From UBA2970 sp965221075 (GTDB lineage Bacteria; Verrucomicrobiota; Verrucomicrobiia; Limisphaerales; AAA164-E04): a DNA stretch of 64,000 nt. Position numbers and translations under genes: made by a program. Positions 18,940-28,263 of this stretch are shown here, in pieces. Positions within the stretch are counted from its first letter, which is position 1, and every line of letters starts with the position of its first letter. The notes under the pieces were generated by a model. That model had not been told where the DNA came from. It searched no databases and saw only the letters and a program-made list of their open reading frames with translations. The stretch spans positions 372,001-436,000 of the forward strand of contig OZ244865.1 of NCBI GenBank assembly GCA_965221075.1. The letters run 5' to 3'.

Positions 18940-20626
18940 CCCGGGTGAGCCGCTTCGCCAGCCGGGAGTCCAGGAGGATCCGGAGATTGGCCCCCCATCC
19001 GGCCTGGACGAACAGCTCCCGCAGATCCCGGGCCCTGCGCCTTCTCCTCCAGGAGCCGATCCCCCGGAAGGCCCCCAGGGCGCATCCCCCCAGAGCCAGG
19101 AGGACCGCCGCGGCCGAGGGCTCGGCGAACAGATCGGCGGCGGCGATCAGCGCCAGGGCCAGGGCCAGGGTCCAGGCGGCGGCGGCCAGGGAGCGCGGGA
19201 CGGCCCGCCGGGGCGGAGTCGGGCCGGCCAGGACCTCCAGGACCCGGGCCGGGCGCTCCCGCCCCCGGCGATCCCGGAAGACGCCGGCCTGGCCCCCGGC
19301 CAGGCGGCCGCTCCTCCCCCGGGCCAGGGGGGCGAGGACCCGCCAGCTCCCCTCCGGATCCTCCACCTCGGCGACCACCAGGGGCAGGTGGGGGCTTCCC
19401 CCCCGGGGGGAGGCCTCCGGGGAGAGCTTCAGGCAGGGCCGCAGCTCCAGCCCTCCCACGCTGAGCCGGCCCGACTCGAAGAGCGGAGCCGGGGACAGGG
19501 AGAGGAGCCCCGGGGCGCTGACCGTGCACCGGGAGAGCTCCAGCAGGTGGGACTGGAACAGGATGGCCTTCTCCAGGGTCTCCAGGGCCGCCAGCTTCCG
19601 GGCCTGGCCCTTCAGCCAGTCCCGCCACTTCGACAGGGCCTCCAGGGAGGCTCCGGCCGGATCGAGTCCCGGGCGGGGGCGGCGTGCGCCCCACTCCTCG
19701 ACCCGGGCGAAGCGCTCCCTGAGCCCGTTCCACTCGGGACGCTTGAGCGAGCGGCGCCCCTCGCCGAGGGCCGGATCCAGGATCCGCTCCCGGAACTCCT
19801 CCAGCCGGGCCTCGTCCTGCGGGTGGACGGGGCCGGAGAGACGCAGGACCTCCTCGGTGTTCGCCGGAGCCAGGGGCAGCCGGCCGGCCTCCTCCGGGGA
19901 CACCTCCGATTCCTGGAAGGAGGAGCGGAAGCCGGGGTGCAGCCGGCTCAGGCGGCTGAGCCGGAAGAACTCCTCGATCCTCGGCAGCAGGGCCAGGTAG
20001 CAGAGGTTGCGCCGCAGCGCCTCCTCCCGCTCCGGGCCCTCCCCCGAGTCCCCGGGCATGGACTCCAGCCAGCGGAGGAGCTCCTCCAGGCGGGGAGCCA
20101 GGTCCCGGAAGCCCTCCTCCGTGAGGGGAAGGGCGTGATCGGAGTGGAGGCGCCGGCACTCCTCCCCGCATTCCGGGCCGGGGAGGCCCTGGCGGATCCC
20201 CGCCATCCTCCCTCGCACCTCGTCGAGGTGGATCCGCCCCCTCGAGCCCCTGTCCCGCCAGAGGGGGAACAGGGCGACCGCCTCCAGGATCTGCCCGCCC
20301 GGGCCGGAGCCGCGGCGCACCCTCGAGAGGTGGAGGAAGCGCAGGCTGGCCGGCTCGCGGTCGAAGCCGGTGAAGGCCTCCAGGGTCCAGGCGGCGGCCT
20401 CCCGGAGGTGTCCGGGAAGCAGGTCGGGCTCCCCCCCGGGGACCAGGTGCCGCAGGAAGGCGGCCTCGGCCTGGAGCGAGGCGAGCGGCGCCCGGCTGGC
20501 GAACCATAGGCGGGCGGGAAGGTCCGCCGCCCGGCGCAGCGACTCCATCGCGTCGAGGCGCAGGTGGGGAGCGCCGCAGACGCTCTCGAAGTGGCCGGGC
20601 TTGAGCCCCTTGGGGAAGGACGACAT
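18929..20626 (-). CDS. Conserved-looking membrane protein of unknown function
   Basis: Protein of 565 residues that I do not recognise. The first 430 residues are mostly charged, helical and leucine-rich (for example FLHLSRVRRGSGPGGQILEAV near 105 and LEEFFRLSRLSRLHPGFR-type segments near 215). A less charged, beta-like stretch around 385-450 (LSVGGLELRPCLKLS, LPLVVAEVEDPEGSWRVLAPL) precedes two closely spaced membrane helices at about 487-525, and a basic tail follows. There is no signal peptide, so the N-terminal part is probably cytoplasmic. It overlaps cinA by 11 bases and follows the metallo-hydrolase gene's stop by 1 base on the same strand, so the three form an operon. Confidence 0.6.
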   Translation of the reverse strand: MSSFPKGLKPGHFESVCGAPHLRLDAMESLRRAADLPARLWFASRAPLASLQAEAAFLRHLVPGGEPDLLPGHLREAAAWTLEAFTGFDREPASLRFLHLSRVRRGSGPGGQILEAVALFPLWRDRGSRGRIHLDEVRGRMAGIRQGLPGPECGEECRRLHSDHALPLTEEGFRDLAPRLEELLRWLESMPGDSGEGPEREEALRRNLCYLALLPRIEEFFRLSRLSRLHPGFRSSFQESEVSPEEAGRLPLAPANTEEVLRLSGPVHPQDEARLEEFRERILDPALGEGRRSLKRPEWNGLRERFARVEEWGARRPRPGLDPAGASLEALSKWRDWLKGQARKLAALETLEKAILFQSHLLELSRCTVSAPGLLSLSPAPLFESGRLSVGGLELRPCLKLSPEASPRGGSPHLPLVVAEVEDPEGSWRVLAPLARGRSGRLAGGQAGVFRDRRGRERPARVLEVLAGPTPPRRAVPRSLAAAAWTLALALALIAAADLFAEPSAAAVLLALGGCALGAFRGIGSWRRRRRARDLRELFVQAGWGANLRILLDSRLAKRLTRGAL

Positions 20627-20627
20627 C

Positions 20628-21563
20628 TCAGAACACGCTGGGCCGGCCCTCCTCCAGGATGCGGATCCGGTCGCTGATGCCGTGGTCGCGCGCGATGCGG
20701 CGCAGCCAGCGCGGGGGCTCGTCCATGTCCTCGAAGGAGAGGCGGAAGGATCCGAAGTGCATGGGGATCATCCAGCGGGCGCCGAGATCCAGGAAGCACC
20801 GGTGCGCCTCGTCGGGGCCCATGTGGGTCTTGCGGAAGGCGTCGGGGTAGTAGGTCCCGATGGGCAGCATCGCGATCTCGGGGCGGCAGCGCTCGCCGAT
20901 CTTCCGGAAGCTGCCGCAGTAGGCGGTGTCCCCGGCGTGGTAGAGGCTGCGTCCGCGGTGCTCCAGGACGTAGCCTCCGAAGCCGCGGTGCTGGTCGTGC
21001 AGCATGCGCGCCCCCCAGTGCTTGGCGGGGGTGAAGGTCACCTTCCACTCCCCGTGGATGAAGCTCTCCCACCAGTCCAGCTCGAGCACCCGGGAGAAGC
21101 CCAGGCCCCGGGCCAGCTTCCCCACCCCCCAGGGGACCACCACGACGCCCGGGGAGGGGATCCGGCGCAGGGTGTTGCGGTTGAAATGGTCGAAGTGGGC
21201 GTGGGTGATCAGCACCAGGTCGATGCCGGGCAGGTCCTCGATCCTCATCCCCGCCCGGCGCACCCGCTTCTGCCAGAAGAGCCAGTTGGCGAAGTTGGGA
21301 TCGATCAGCGCGCTGAGGTCCTGGAACTGGACCAGGAAGGAGGAGTGGCCGATCCAGGTGACCGACACCTGGCTCCCCTCCAGCCGGGGGAAGTCGGGGC
21401 GCCGGCAGCGGCCCTGCCGCCGGGTCAGCAGCGACTTGAGCACCATCTGGCAGAAGAAGCTGCCGGGCCTGAGGGAGCGGGTCGGGGTCAGCTCCTTGAA
21501 GGAGCGGGGGATGCGCCTCCGGCGCCGGCCCCCGGCCCTGAGCGCCTCTTCCTCGTCCGGCAT
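20628..21563 (-). CDS. MBL-fold metallo-hydrolase (UlaG/NAPE-PLD type)
   Basis: Protein of about 311 residues with a metallo-beta-lactamase fold of the UlaG/NAPE-PLD branch: VTWIGHSSFLVQFQDLSALIDPNF near 68-91, the metal-binding LITHAHFDHFNRNTL motif near 119-133 (HxHxDH), HWGARMLHD near 178, GDTAYCGSF near 206 with the bridging Asp, and PMHFGSFRLS near 260 with the last His. The family hydrolyses phosphodiester or lactone bonds; the substrate here is unknown. ATG 21563 is chosen, with ATG 21584 a possible earlier start. It is 36-57 bases after lysC and leads into the unknown membrane protein and cinA. Confidence 0.85.
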   Translation of the reverse strand: MPDEEEALRAGGRRRRRIPRSFKELTPTRSLRPGSFFCQMVLKSLLTRRQGRCRRPDFPRLEGSQVSVTWIGHSSFLVQFQDLSALIDPNFANWLFWQKRVRRAGMRIEDLPGIDLVLITHAHFDHFNRNTLRRIPSPGVVVVPWGVGKLARGLGFSRVLELDWWESFIHGEWKVTFTPAKHWGARMLHDQHRGFGGYVLEHRGRSLYHAGDTAYCGSFRKIGERCRPEIAMLPIGTYYPDAFRKTHMGPDEAHRCFLDLGARWMIPMHFGSFRLSFEDMDEPPRWLRRIARDHGISDRIRILEEGRPSVF

Positions 21564-21598
21564 GCCTGAGCCAGCGTAGCCCATCGCGTCCCGGGAGA

Positions 21599-22846
21599 TC
21601 AACGGCCGCCGCCCTGGCCGGGGGGCGGCTCCAGGAAGGCCCGGTGGACCGCCCCGAGGGCCTCCTTCGCCTGGGCGAGGGCGATCACCACCGAGACCTT
21701 GATCTCGCTGGTGGAGATCATGTCGATGTTGATGCCCCGGCCGGCCAGGGCCTCGAACAGCCGGGCGGCGATGCCCGAATGGCTCCGCATCCCCACCCCC
21801 ACGATCGACAGCTTGCCCATCTCCTCCTGGGCGACGCACTCGGAGTAGGCGATCTCGGGGGCCAGCGAGGCGATCACCTCCCGGCTGCGCTCCAGGTCGG
21901 ATCGCTCCACGGTGAAGGAGATGTCGGTGCGGGGGGCCTCCCCGTGGGCGACGTTCTGGACGATCAGGTCCACGCTGATCGAGGCCTGGTGTAGGGTCTG
22001 GAAGATGCGGGCGGCGATCCCCGGCCGGTCGGGCACCCCCACCAGGGTGATCTTGGCCTGGTTCTCGTCCAGGGTGACGCCCCGGACCACCACCTGTTCC
22101 ATGCCTGCTGTTTCCTCCTTGACCATGGTGCCTGGATTGCTGTTGAGACTGGACCGGACCTCGAACCGGATCCCGAACTTCTTGGCGAACTCCACCGCCC
22201 GAGACTGCATCACCCGGGCCCCGCTTCCGGCAAGCTCGAGCATCTCGTCGTAGGAGATCTCGTCGATCTTGCGCGCCCGGGGCGCCTGGCGCGGATCGGC
22301 GCTGTGGACCCCGTCCACGTCGGTGTAGATCTGGCAGAGGTCGGCCTCCATGGCCGCGGCCATGGCGATGGCGGTCAGGTCCGACCCCCCCCGTCCCAGG
22401 GTGGTGATGTGCCCCTCGGGGGTCTTGCCCTGGAAGCCGGCCACGATCACCACCTGGCCCTGGTCGAGCAGCCGGTGGACCTGGCCGGGGGTGATGTTGC
22501 GGATCCGGGCCCGGGTGTGGACCCCGTCGGTGGTGATCCCGGCCTGCGCCCCGGTCAGCGAGGCGGCCTCGACGCCCAGGGAGTGGAGGGCCATGGCCAG
22601 CAGGGCGATGGTGGTCTGCTCCCCGGTGGAGAGCAGCATGTCCAGCTCCCGGCCCCGGGGGGGGCTTCCCTCGGAAACCCCCCGGGCCAGGGCGGCGAGC
22701 CGGTCGGTCTCGCCGCCCATGGCCGAGACCACCGCCACCACCTGGTCGCCCCGGGCGCGGTACCCGGCGATGCGCCGGGCCACATGGCGGATGCGCTCCG
22801 GGCCGGCCACCGAGCTTCCCCCGTACTTCTGGACGATCAGGGCCAT
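21599..22846 (-). CDS. lysC: Aspartate kinase
   Basis: Protein of 415 residues, normal for a monofunctional aspartokinase, which phosphorylates aspartate in the first step of the lysine, threonine and methionine pathways. The kinase domain starts VQKYGGSSVAGPERI and contains TTLGRGGSDLTAIAMAAAM near 150 and QIYTDVDGVHSADPR near 175. Two ACT domains follow (about 265-335 and 345-405), including KITLVGVPDRPGIAARIF and LSIVGVGMRSHSGIAARLF, so feedback inhibition by lysine and/or threonine is expected. ATG 22846 gives the family start. It lies 8 bases after thrC in the order hom-thrC-lysC. Confidence 0.97.
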   Translation of the reverse strand: MALIVQKYGGSSVAGPERIRHVARRIAGYRARGDQVVAVVSAMGGETDRLAALARGVSEGSPPRGRELDMLLSTGEQTTIALLAMALHSLGVEAASLTGAQAGITTDGVHTRARIRNITPGQVHRLLDQGQVVIVAGFQGKTPEGHITTLGRGGSDLTAIAMAAAMEADLCQIYTDVDGVHSADPRQAPRARKIDEISYDEMLELAGSGARVMQSRAVEFAKKFGIRFEVRSSLNSNPGTMVKEETAGMEQVVVRGVTLDENQAKITLVGVPDRPGIAARIFQTLHQASISVDLIVQNVAHGEAPRTDISFTVERSDLERSREVIASLAPEIAYSECVAQEEMGKLSIVGVGMRSHSGIAARLFEALAGRGINIDMISTSEIKVSVVIALAQAKEALGAVHRAFLEPPPGQGGGR

Positions 22847-22854
22847 GAGGGGGC

Positions 22855-23931
22855 CTAGAGTCCGAGCAGGTCCCGCAGCGAGCCGAAGTCGGGATCCACC
22901 TTGCGGGGCTCGATCCCGGCGACGGCCAGGGCCCGGCCGGGATCCTTGAGGCCGTGGCCGGTCATGGTCGCGCTCACCAGGCTGTCCCGGGGGATCCTCC
23001 CCTGGCGGCTCAGGCGGGCCAGTCCCGCCAGGGGGGCGGCCGAGGCCGGCTCGACGAAGATGCCGTCGCTGCGGGCCACCTCCCGGTAGGCCTCGAGGAT
23101 CTCCTCGTCGGTCGCCTTGCCGATCCAGCCGCCCGACTCCCGGGCCGCCAGCAGGGCCGCCTCCCCGCTGGCCGGCCTGCCGATGCGGATGGCGCTGGCC
23201 ACCGTCTCGGGGCGGGGGACGGGGCGCCCGTCCGCCAGCGGGGCCGCCCCGGCGGCCTGGTATCCGCACATGCGGGGGACGCCCTGGCTGAGGCCCCTGC
23301 GCCGGTACTCCAGGAAGCCCCGGTGGTAGGCGACGATGTTGCCGGCGTTGCCCACCGGCAGGAAGTGGTAGTCGGGGGCCCTTCCCAGCGCGTCGCAGAT
23401 CTCGAAGGCCGCGGTCTTCTGCCCCTCGATCCGCACCGGGTTGATGCTGTTGACGATCTCCGCCCGCCCGGTCTCCCCCAGCTGCCGCACCAGGCCCAGC
23501 GCGTCGTCGAAGCTGCCCCGCACCGCGATGGTCTCGGCGCCGTGGATCAGGGCCTGGGAGAGCTTTCCCGCGGCGATGCCCTCCTCGGGCAGGATCACCA
23601 GGCACCTGAGCCCGGCCCGGGCGGCGTAGGCGGCGGCGCTGGCCGAGGTGTTGCCGGTGCTGGCGCAGGCCACCATGGCGCTTCCCCTCTCGCAGGCCTT
23701 GCTGATCGCCAGGCTCATCCCCCGGTCCTTGAACGAGGCGGTGGGATTGAGCCCCTCGAACTTCAGGTAGAGCCGGAAGCCGCCCCCCACCGCCGCGGCG
23801 AAGCCCGGCGCCGGGATCAGCGGGGTGCCGCCCTCGCAGAGGGAGACGCGGGGGGTCCTCTCCGTGACGGGCAGGAACTCTCCGTAGCGGTGGATCACCC
23901 CCTGCCAGCGGCTGGAGCCGGGGGCCTTCAC
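22855..23931 (-). CDS. thrC: Threonine synthase
   Basis: PLP enzyme of 358 residues converting O-phosphohomoserine to threonine. The PLP lysine is in NPTASFKDRGMSLAI near residue 67; ACASTGNTSASAAAYAARAG binds the phosphate and NAGNIVAYHRGF holds the ring-side asparagine motif. The length (about 360) and YLKFEGLNPTASFKDRG identify the short threonine synthase class. The start is a GTG at 23931 that overlaps the hom stop codon as GTGA, so translation is probably coupled. Confidence 0.96.
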   Translation of the reverse strand: MKAPGSSRWQGVIHRYGEFLPVTERTPRVSLCEGGTPLIPAPGFAAAVGGGFRLYLKFEGLNPTASFKDRGMSLAISKACERGSAMVACASTGNTSASAAAYAARAGLRCLVILPEEGIAAGKLSQALIHGAETIAVRGSFDDALGLVRQLGETGRAEIVNSINPVRIEGQKTAAFEICDALGRAPDYHFLPVGNAGNIVAYHRGFLEYRRRGLSQGVPRMCGYQAAGAAPLADGRPVPRPETVASAIRIGRPASGEAALLAARESGGWIGKATDEEILEAYREVARSDGIFVEPASAAPLAGLARLSRQGRIPRDSLVSATMTGHGLKDPGRALAVAGIEPRKVDPDFGSLRDLLGL

Positions 23932-25268
23932 GGGACCCGGCCGCCCGCCGGCGCCCGCTCCCCCTCGGTCTCGCCGAAGTGCTCCACCCGGATGCTCCGG
24001 GGACGGGACCGGACCACGTCGAGCTCGGCGATCCGGTCCAGGGCCTCGGCGATGGTCCGGTTGGGGGCGTCGTGGATCATCAGGATCAGCGAGGCGGCGC
24101 CGCGCTCCCGGCTCTCGGGCTGGATGATCGACGAGATCCCGATGCCGGCCCGGGCCAGCACCCCGGCCACGCCGGCCATGGTGCCGGGGCGGTCGACCAC
24201 CTCCAGGCGCAGGTAGTACTCGCCGTAGAGCTCCTCCCAGGGGCGCACCCGGCTCCGGCGCTGGAAGCGGTCGGCGGGGCGCGCGTCCGCCCGCAGGGCG
24301 TCGGCCAGATCGCCGATCACCGCGCTGGCGGTGGCGTCCCTTCCGGCTCCGGGGCCGGAGAGCAGGGCCTCCCCCAGCACGTCCCCCACCAGCCACAGGG
24401 CGTTGTCCACCCCGTCGATCTTGGCCAGGGGGTGGTCCCTGGGGATCAGGGCGGGGCAGACCGACACCTGCAGGCGGCTTCCGGGGTCCTCGAAGTGGCC
24501 CGCCTCGGGCCGGATCGAGGAGAGCAGCTTGATCCGGTAGCCGAGCCGGCCGGCGAAGGCGATGTCCTCGGGGGAGATCCCCGCGATGCCCTCCCGGTGG
24601 ATCGATCCGGGGGGCACCCAGGAGCCGAAGGCCAGGGAGGCCAGGATCCCGGTCTTGTGCAGGGCGTCGAGCCCGTCGATGTCCAGGGAGGGATCGGCCT
24701 CGGCGAAGCCCAGCTCCTGGGCCTCGGCGAGGACCTGGCCGAAGTCCAGCGAATCGCGCTCCATGCGCGTGAGGATGTAGTTGCAGGTGCCGTTGAGGAT
24801 GCCGTGCATCCCCCGGATCCGGTTGCCCACCAGGCTCTCCCTGAGGACCTTGACCACGGGGATGCCGCCCCCCACGCTGGCCTCGTAGAAAAGCCCGGCC
24901 CCCTTCCTCCGGGCCAGCTCGAACAGGGACCTTCCGTGCTTGGAGAGCAGTGCCTTGTTGGCGGTGACCACCGGCTTGCCCAGCTCCAGGGCCCGCTCCA
25001 CCACCTCCCGGGCCGTGCCGACGCCTCCCGCCAGCTCGGCCACCAGGTCGGTGGCGGGATCCTCCACCGCCCTGCGCCAGTCGGAGTGCAGCAGGCCCGG
25101 ATCGAAGGCGGTCGGCCTCTTCCTGCCGGGATCCCGGACCACCACGTGGTTCACCTCCAGCCGCACGCCGGTCCGCTCCTCGAGCAGGAAGCCGTTCCTG
25201 CGCAGGGCCAGGTAGACGCCGCCGCCCACCGTTCCTCCGCCGACGATGGCTACTCGCTTGGTGCGCAT
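23928..25268 (-). CDS. hom: Homoserine dehydrogenase
   Basis: Protein of 446 residues that reduces aspartate semialdehyde to homoserine. NAD(P)-binding Rossmann motif VAIVGGGTVGGGVYLALRRN at the N-terminus; VTANKALLSKHGRSLF near 104; the catalytic domain signature FYEASVGGGIPVVKVLRESLVGN and GILNGTCNYILTRM; GFAEADPSLDIDGLDALHK near 205. A C-terminal ACT domain (about 360-430, RLEVVDRPGTMAGVAGVLAR) points to allosteric control by threonine. ATG 25268 is used; the 13 residues upstream add nothing to the fold. First gene of a hom-thrC-lysC operon. Confidence 0.97.
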   Translation of the reverse strand: MRTKRVAIVGGGTVGGGVYLALRRNGFLLEERTGVRLEVNHVVVRDPGRKRPTAFDPGLLHSDWRRAVEDPATDLVAELAGGVGTAREVVERALELGKPVVTANKALLSKHGRSLFELARRKGAGLFYEASVGGGIPVVKVLRESLVGNRIRGMHGILNGTCNYILTRMERDSLDFGQVLAEAQELGFAEADPSLDIDGLDALHKTGILASLAFGSWVPPGSIHREGIAGISPEDIAFAGRLGYRIKLLSSIRPEAGHFEDPGSRLQVSVCPALIPRDHPLAKIDGVDNALWLVGDVLGEALLSGPGAGRDATASAVIGDLADALRADARPADRFQRRSRVRPWEELYGEYYLRLEVVDRPGTMAGVAGVLARAGIGISSIIQPESRERGAASLILMIHDAPNRTIAEALDRIAELDVVRSRPRSIRVEHFGETEGERAPAGGRVP

Positions 25269-25326
25269 CGAAGGGGGGAGGTTGGCTGGCGGCAAGGGCG
25301 GGGACAAACCAAAAGCGGCCGGGCGT

Positions 25327-26814
25327 TCAGCCGGCCAGGGAGCGGTAGCCGAAGGCCTTCCTCTCCTTGATCCGCCGGACCAGGTCGGGAGGGACCAGCT
25401 TCTCCCAGCCGGAGGTCCCCTGCCGGATCCCCATGCTGATGCCCAGGTGGTCGATGGCGACGCAGTCCCGGTCGTAGTTCTCCAGGCACTCGATGCGGCC
25501 GTTCTCGAAGAGGTGGGCGAAGAGGTGGCGCAGGTGGGGGGCCACCTCCAGGCTGCGGGCGGTGAGGAACTCCCCGGAGCGCTCCTGGTCGAAGCTCAGG
25601 GCGGTGGGGTAGACGTAGAGCTTGAGGTCGTTCTTGAACATCCGCCCGAAGGACTCGAGGATCCCGCCCGATAGGTCGGCGTAGTACCTCTCGTCGAAGA
25701 GCTCCCTCAGGTTGGGCACCCCCATCACCAGGCCCACCATCCGGTTGGTGTACCGGAACAGGTATCCGGCCAGGCGGTAGTAGCGGAAGTAGTTGGAGAT
25801 CAGCACCGGGTGCCCCATGGAGGAGAGGATGTCGGCCCGGTCCAGGAAGTCCCGGGTGTCGGCCTTCTCCGACCTGGCCGCATCGTCCTTGAGGAAGTAG
25901 GAGACCGAGTCCTTCATGTTCATCTCGAAGAGGATCACCGGATCCTCTCCCTGGTTGGCGGGCTCTCCGGCGAAGCGCTCCAGGCTGCACTCCAGCATGT
26001 CGAGGTGCCGCCGGGAGGGCGGGCGGAAGGTGCCCCGCTCCAGCAGGATCGGCTTCTTGTAGAGGGCCTCGGCCGGCTGGACCACCTCGCCGTCGGGATT
26101 GAACAGGGCCGCCTGGGTGAGGCCCGCCTCGACCAGCCACAGGGCCAGGAGGCGGTTGTCGGTGCCGGGGAAGGCGGGGCCGGACATCTTGATCATGTCG
26201 ATCTCGATGCGCTTGGCGTTGAGCCCGTCCATCAGGGAGCGGACCAGCTGCTGGGGCCGCTGGTAGAGCAGGGTGGCCCCGTGGATCAGGTTCACTCCGG
26301 CGATGCCCAGGGTGTCCTGCTGCTGGTGGTTCTCGGGATCCAGCAGCCGGGCGTGGACGATCAGCTCCGAGGGGGGGGCCAGGGGCTCGTGCTGGAAGCG
26401 CACCCCGATCCAGCCGTGGGCGTCGGAGCGGCGCTGGAAGCTCTTGGCCGCCACGGTGTTGGCGAAGGCGAAGAAGCGGGACTCGCCTCCCCGGGTCCCC
26501 GAGAGGCGCTCCAGCAGCAGCCGGTACTCGTGGTCCAGCATGGTCATCAGGCGCTCCCGGCTCACGTAGCGGCGGGCCGATCCGTAGATCGCGTCGCTGA
26601 ACTGCATGTCGTAGGCCGAGATGGTCTTGGCGATGGTGCCCGAGGCGCCGCCCACCCGGAAGAACCAGCGGGCCACCTCCTGCCCCGCCCCGATCTCGGC
26701 CAGCGTCCCGTAGACCGAGTTGTCCATGTTGAGCTGGAAGGCCTTCCTGGAGATGTCCTCGGATTCGGCCAGGGAGGGTTCTGCGGGGTCGCTCATGCGA
26801 TCGACAGGTTCCAT
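25327..26814 (-). CDS. Conserved cytoplasmic protein of unknown function
   Basis: Protein of 495 residues without signal peptide or membrane segment. It has strongly conserved-looking blocks such as TLAEIGAGQEVARWFFRVGG (about 37-56), TIAKTISAYDMQFSDAIYG, RYVSRERLMTMLDHEY and DNRLLALWLVEAGLTQAALF. I recall this sequence type as widespread in bacteria, sometimes under transferred names (TonB-dependent receptor, nicotinate-nucleotide adenylyltransferase) that the sequence does not support, so no function is assigned. ATG 26814 is preferred because GGGGGA lies 6 bases upstream, whereas ATG 26796 has no such site. It is divergent from the aminotransferase with an 85-base shared promoter region. 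Confidence 0.8.
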   Translation of the reverse strand: MEPVDRMSDPAEPSLAESEDISRKAFQLNMDNSVYGTLAEIGAGQEVARWFFRVGGASGTIAKTISAYDMQFSDAIYGSARRYVSRERLMTMLDHEYRLLLERLSGTRGGESRFFAFANTVAAKSFQRRSDAHGWIGVRFQHEPLAPPSELIVHARLLDPENHQQQDTLGIAGVNLIHGATLLYQRPQQLVRSLMDGLNAKRIEIDMIKMSGPAFPGTDNRLLALWLVEAGLTQAALFNPDGEVVQPAEALYKKPILLERGTFRPPSRRHLDMLECSLERFAGEPANQGEDPVILFEMNMKDSVSYFLKDDAARSEKADTRDFLDRADILSSMGHPVLISNYFRYYRLAGYLFRYTNRMVGLVMGVPNLRELFDERYYADLSGGILESFGRMFKNDLKLYVYPTALSFDQERSGEFLTARSLEVAPHLRHLFAHLFENGRIECLENYDRDCVAIDHLGISMGIRQGTSGWEKLVPPDLVRRIKERKAFGYRSLAG

Positions 26815-26899
26815 GCTGCATCCCCCGTCGTTTGTCAACGAATGACGCCCTCTGCGCGGCCTCGACACCCGGCGGGCCCGGGCGCTAGGCTGGGGGACG

Positions 26900-28207
26900 A
26901 TGGACGCCCAAGGCAGCGGGGACGGCCGGGGCCACCTCTCGGCCCTGGGCCGGCGGATCCGGCCCCAGCCCATCACCTGGCTGATGGACCAGGCCCTGGG
27001 CCGGCCGGGCCTGGTCTCCCTGGCGGCCGGATTCACCGACAACGACTTCCTTCCGGTGGAGGAGGTGCGCGCCATCCTGGACCGGATCCTCGGCGAGGAA
27101 GGCCCGGCCCGGAAGTCGCTCCAGTACGGGCCCGGGCCCGGGGAGCTCCGGCTGCGGGAGCTGACCGCCGCCCGCCTGGGGGAGCAGGACCGCGCCGCGC
27201 CTCCCGATCCCGGCTCGATCCTGATCACCCACGGCTCGCAGCAGGCCCTCTACATGGTCCTGGAGGCGCTCTGCGATCCGGGGGACCTGATCCTGGTGGA
27301 GGATCCCACCTACTTCGTCCTGCTGGGCATCATGCAGGGGCGGGGGATCCGGGGACGCGGGGTGGCGATGGATCCGGAGGGCATCCGCGTCGACTCCCTG
27401 GAGGAGGCGCTCCGGGCACTGGACCGCGAGGGACTCCTGCGCCGCCTCAAGCTGCTCTACTCGGTCACCTACTACCAGAACCCCACCGGGCGCACCACCC
27501 TGCTGGAGCGCAAGCGGGGGGCCCTGGAGGCCCTGCGGCGCTGGGAGCCGGCCGCCGGACACCCCCTCTACTACCTGGAGGACACCGCCTACCGGGAGCT
27601 GGGCTTTCCGGGCTCCCCCTCGCCTCCCTCCTCCCTGGCCCTGGAGGAGCACCGGGAGAGGATCCTGCTGACCGGCACCTACAGCAAGCCCTTCGCCACC
27701 GGGATCCGGGTGGGCTTCGCCTGCCTGCCCTCCCCGATCCTCGAGGCGGTGGCCCGCATCCAGGGGAGCCACGACTTCGGCACCTCCCACCTGCTGCAGC
27801 GGATCGTGTCGGAGGCCCTCCGGTCGGGGATCTACGACCGCCACGTCCGGAGGACCGCCCCCCTCTACGCCCGCAAGGGGGAGGCGATGAACCGGGCCAT
27901 CGACGAGCACTTCCCCCCCTGGGCAGAGGCCACCCGGGCCCAGGGCGGCCTCTGCCTCTGGGCCGACCTGCCCGGGGACGTCCCCACCGGCCCGGATTCG
28001 CCGCTCTGCAGGCAGGCGCTGGAGCGCGGCGTGCTCTACGTTCCCGGGGAGTACGCCTTCTGCCCCGATCCGGGCCGGAGGACGCCCGGATCCGGCATGC
28101 GGCTCAGCTTCGGCAGCTCCGGCGCCGGTGACATCGCGGCCGGAATCCGGATCCTGGGCCAAGCCATGAGGGAAGCGCGGGAGGGGAGGGCCGCGGCGGC
28201 ACTCTAA
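26900..28207 (+). CDS. PLP-dependent aminotransferase, class I/II fold
   Basis: Protein of 435 residues of fold-type I, similar to the 2-aminoadipate/valine-pyruvate aminotransferase-like group. SLQYGPGPGELRLRELTAARLG near 73, SILITHGSQQALYMVLEAL near 110 (PLP phosphate contact), YYQNPTGRTTLLERKR near 193, DTAYRELGF near 231 (PLP-ring Asp/Tyr), and the Schiff-base lysine K263 in TGTYSKPFATGIRVGF. The donor and acceptor are unknown. GGGGGA two bases before the ATG supports the start. Its 3' end matters for the history of the region: a short degraded copy of it precedes the second sigma-factor operon at about 54525-54590. Confidence 0.9.
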   Translation: MDAQGSGDGRGHLSALGRRIRPQPITWLMDQALGRPGLVSLAAGFTDNDFLPVEEVRAILDRILGEEGPARKSLQYGPGPGELRLRELTAARLGEQDRAAPPDPGSILITHGSQQALYMVLEALCDPGDLILVEDPTYFVLLGIMQGRGIRGRGVAMDPEGIRVDSLEEALRALDREGLLRRLKLLYSVTYYQNPTGRTTLLERKRGALEALRRWEPAAGHPLYYLEDTAYRELGFPGSPSPPSSLALEEHRERILLTGTYSKPFATGIRVGFACLPSPILEAVARIQGSHDFGTSHLLQRIVSEALRSGIYDRHVRRTAPLYARKGEAMNRAIDEHFPPWAEATRAQGGLCLWADLPGDVPTGPDSPLCRQALERGVLYVPGEYAFCPDPGRRTPGSGMRLSFGSSGAGDIAAGIRILGQAMREAREGRAAAAL

Positions 28208-28263
28208 GAAGGGGGCGGCTCCAGGCGTTGTTCCTTGCGGGCAAGGCGCACATCGGCCGGAAA

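Noticed and set aside
25327..26814. Naming this gene TonB-dependent receptor or nicotinate-nucleotide adenylyltransferase
   Set aside because: No signal peptide, no beta-barrel pattern, no TonB box, and no HxGH nucleotidyltransferase motif.
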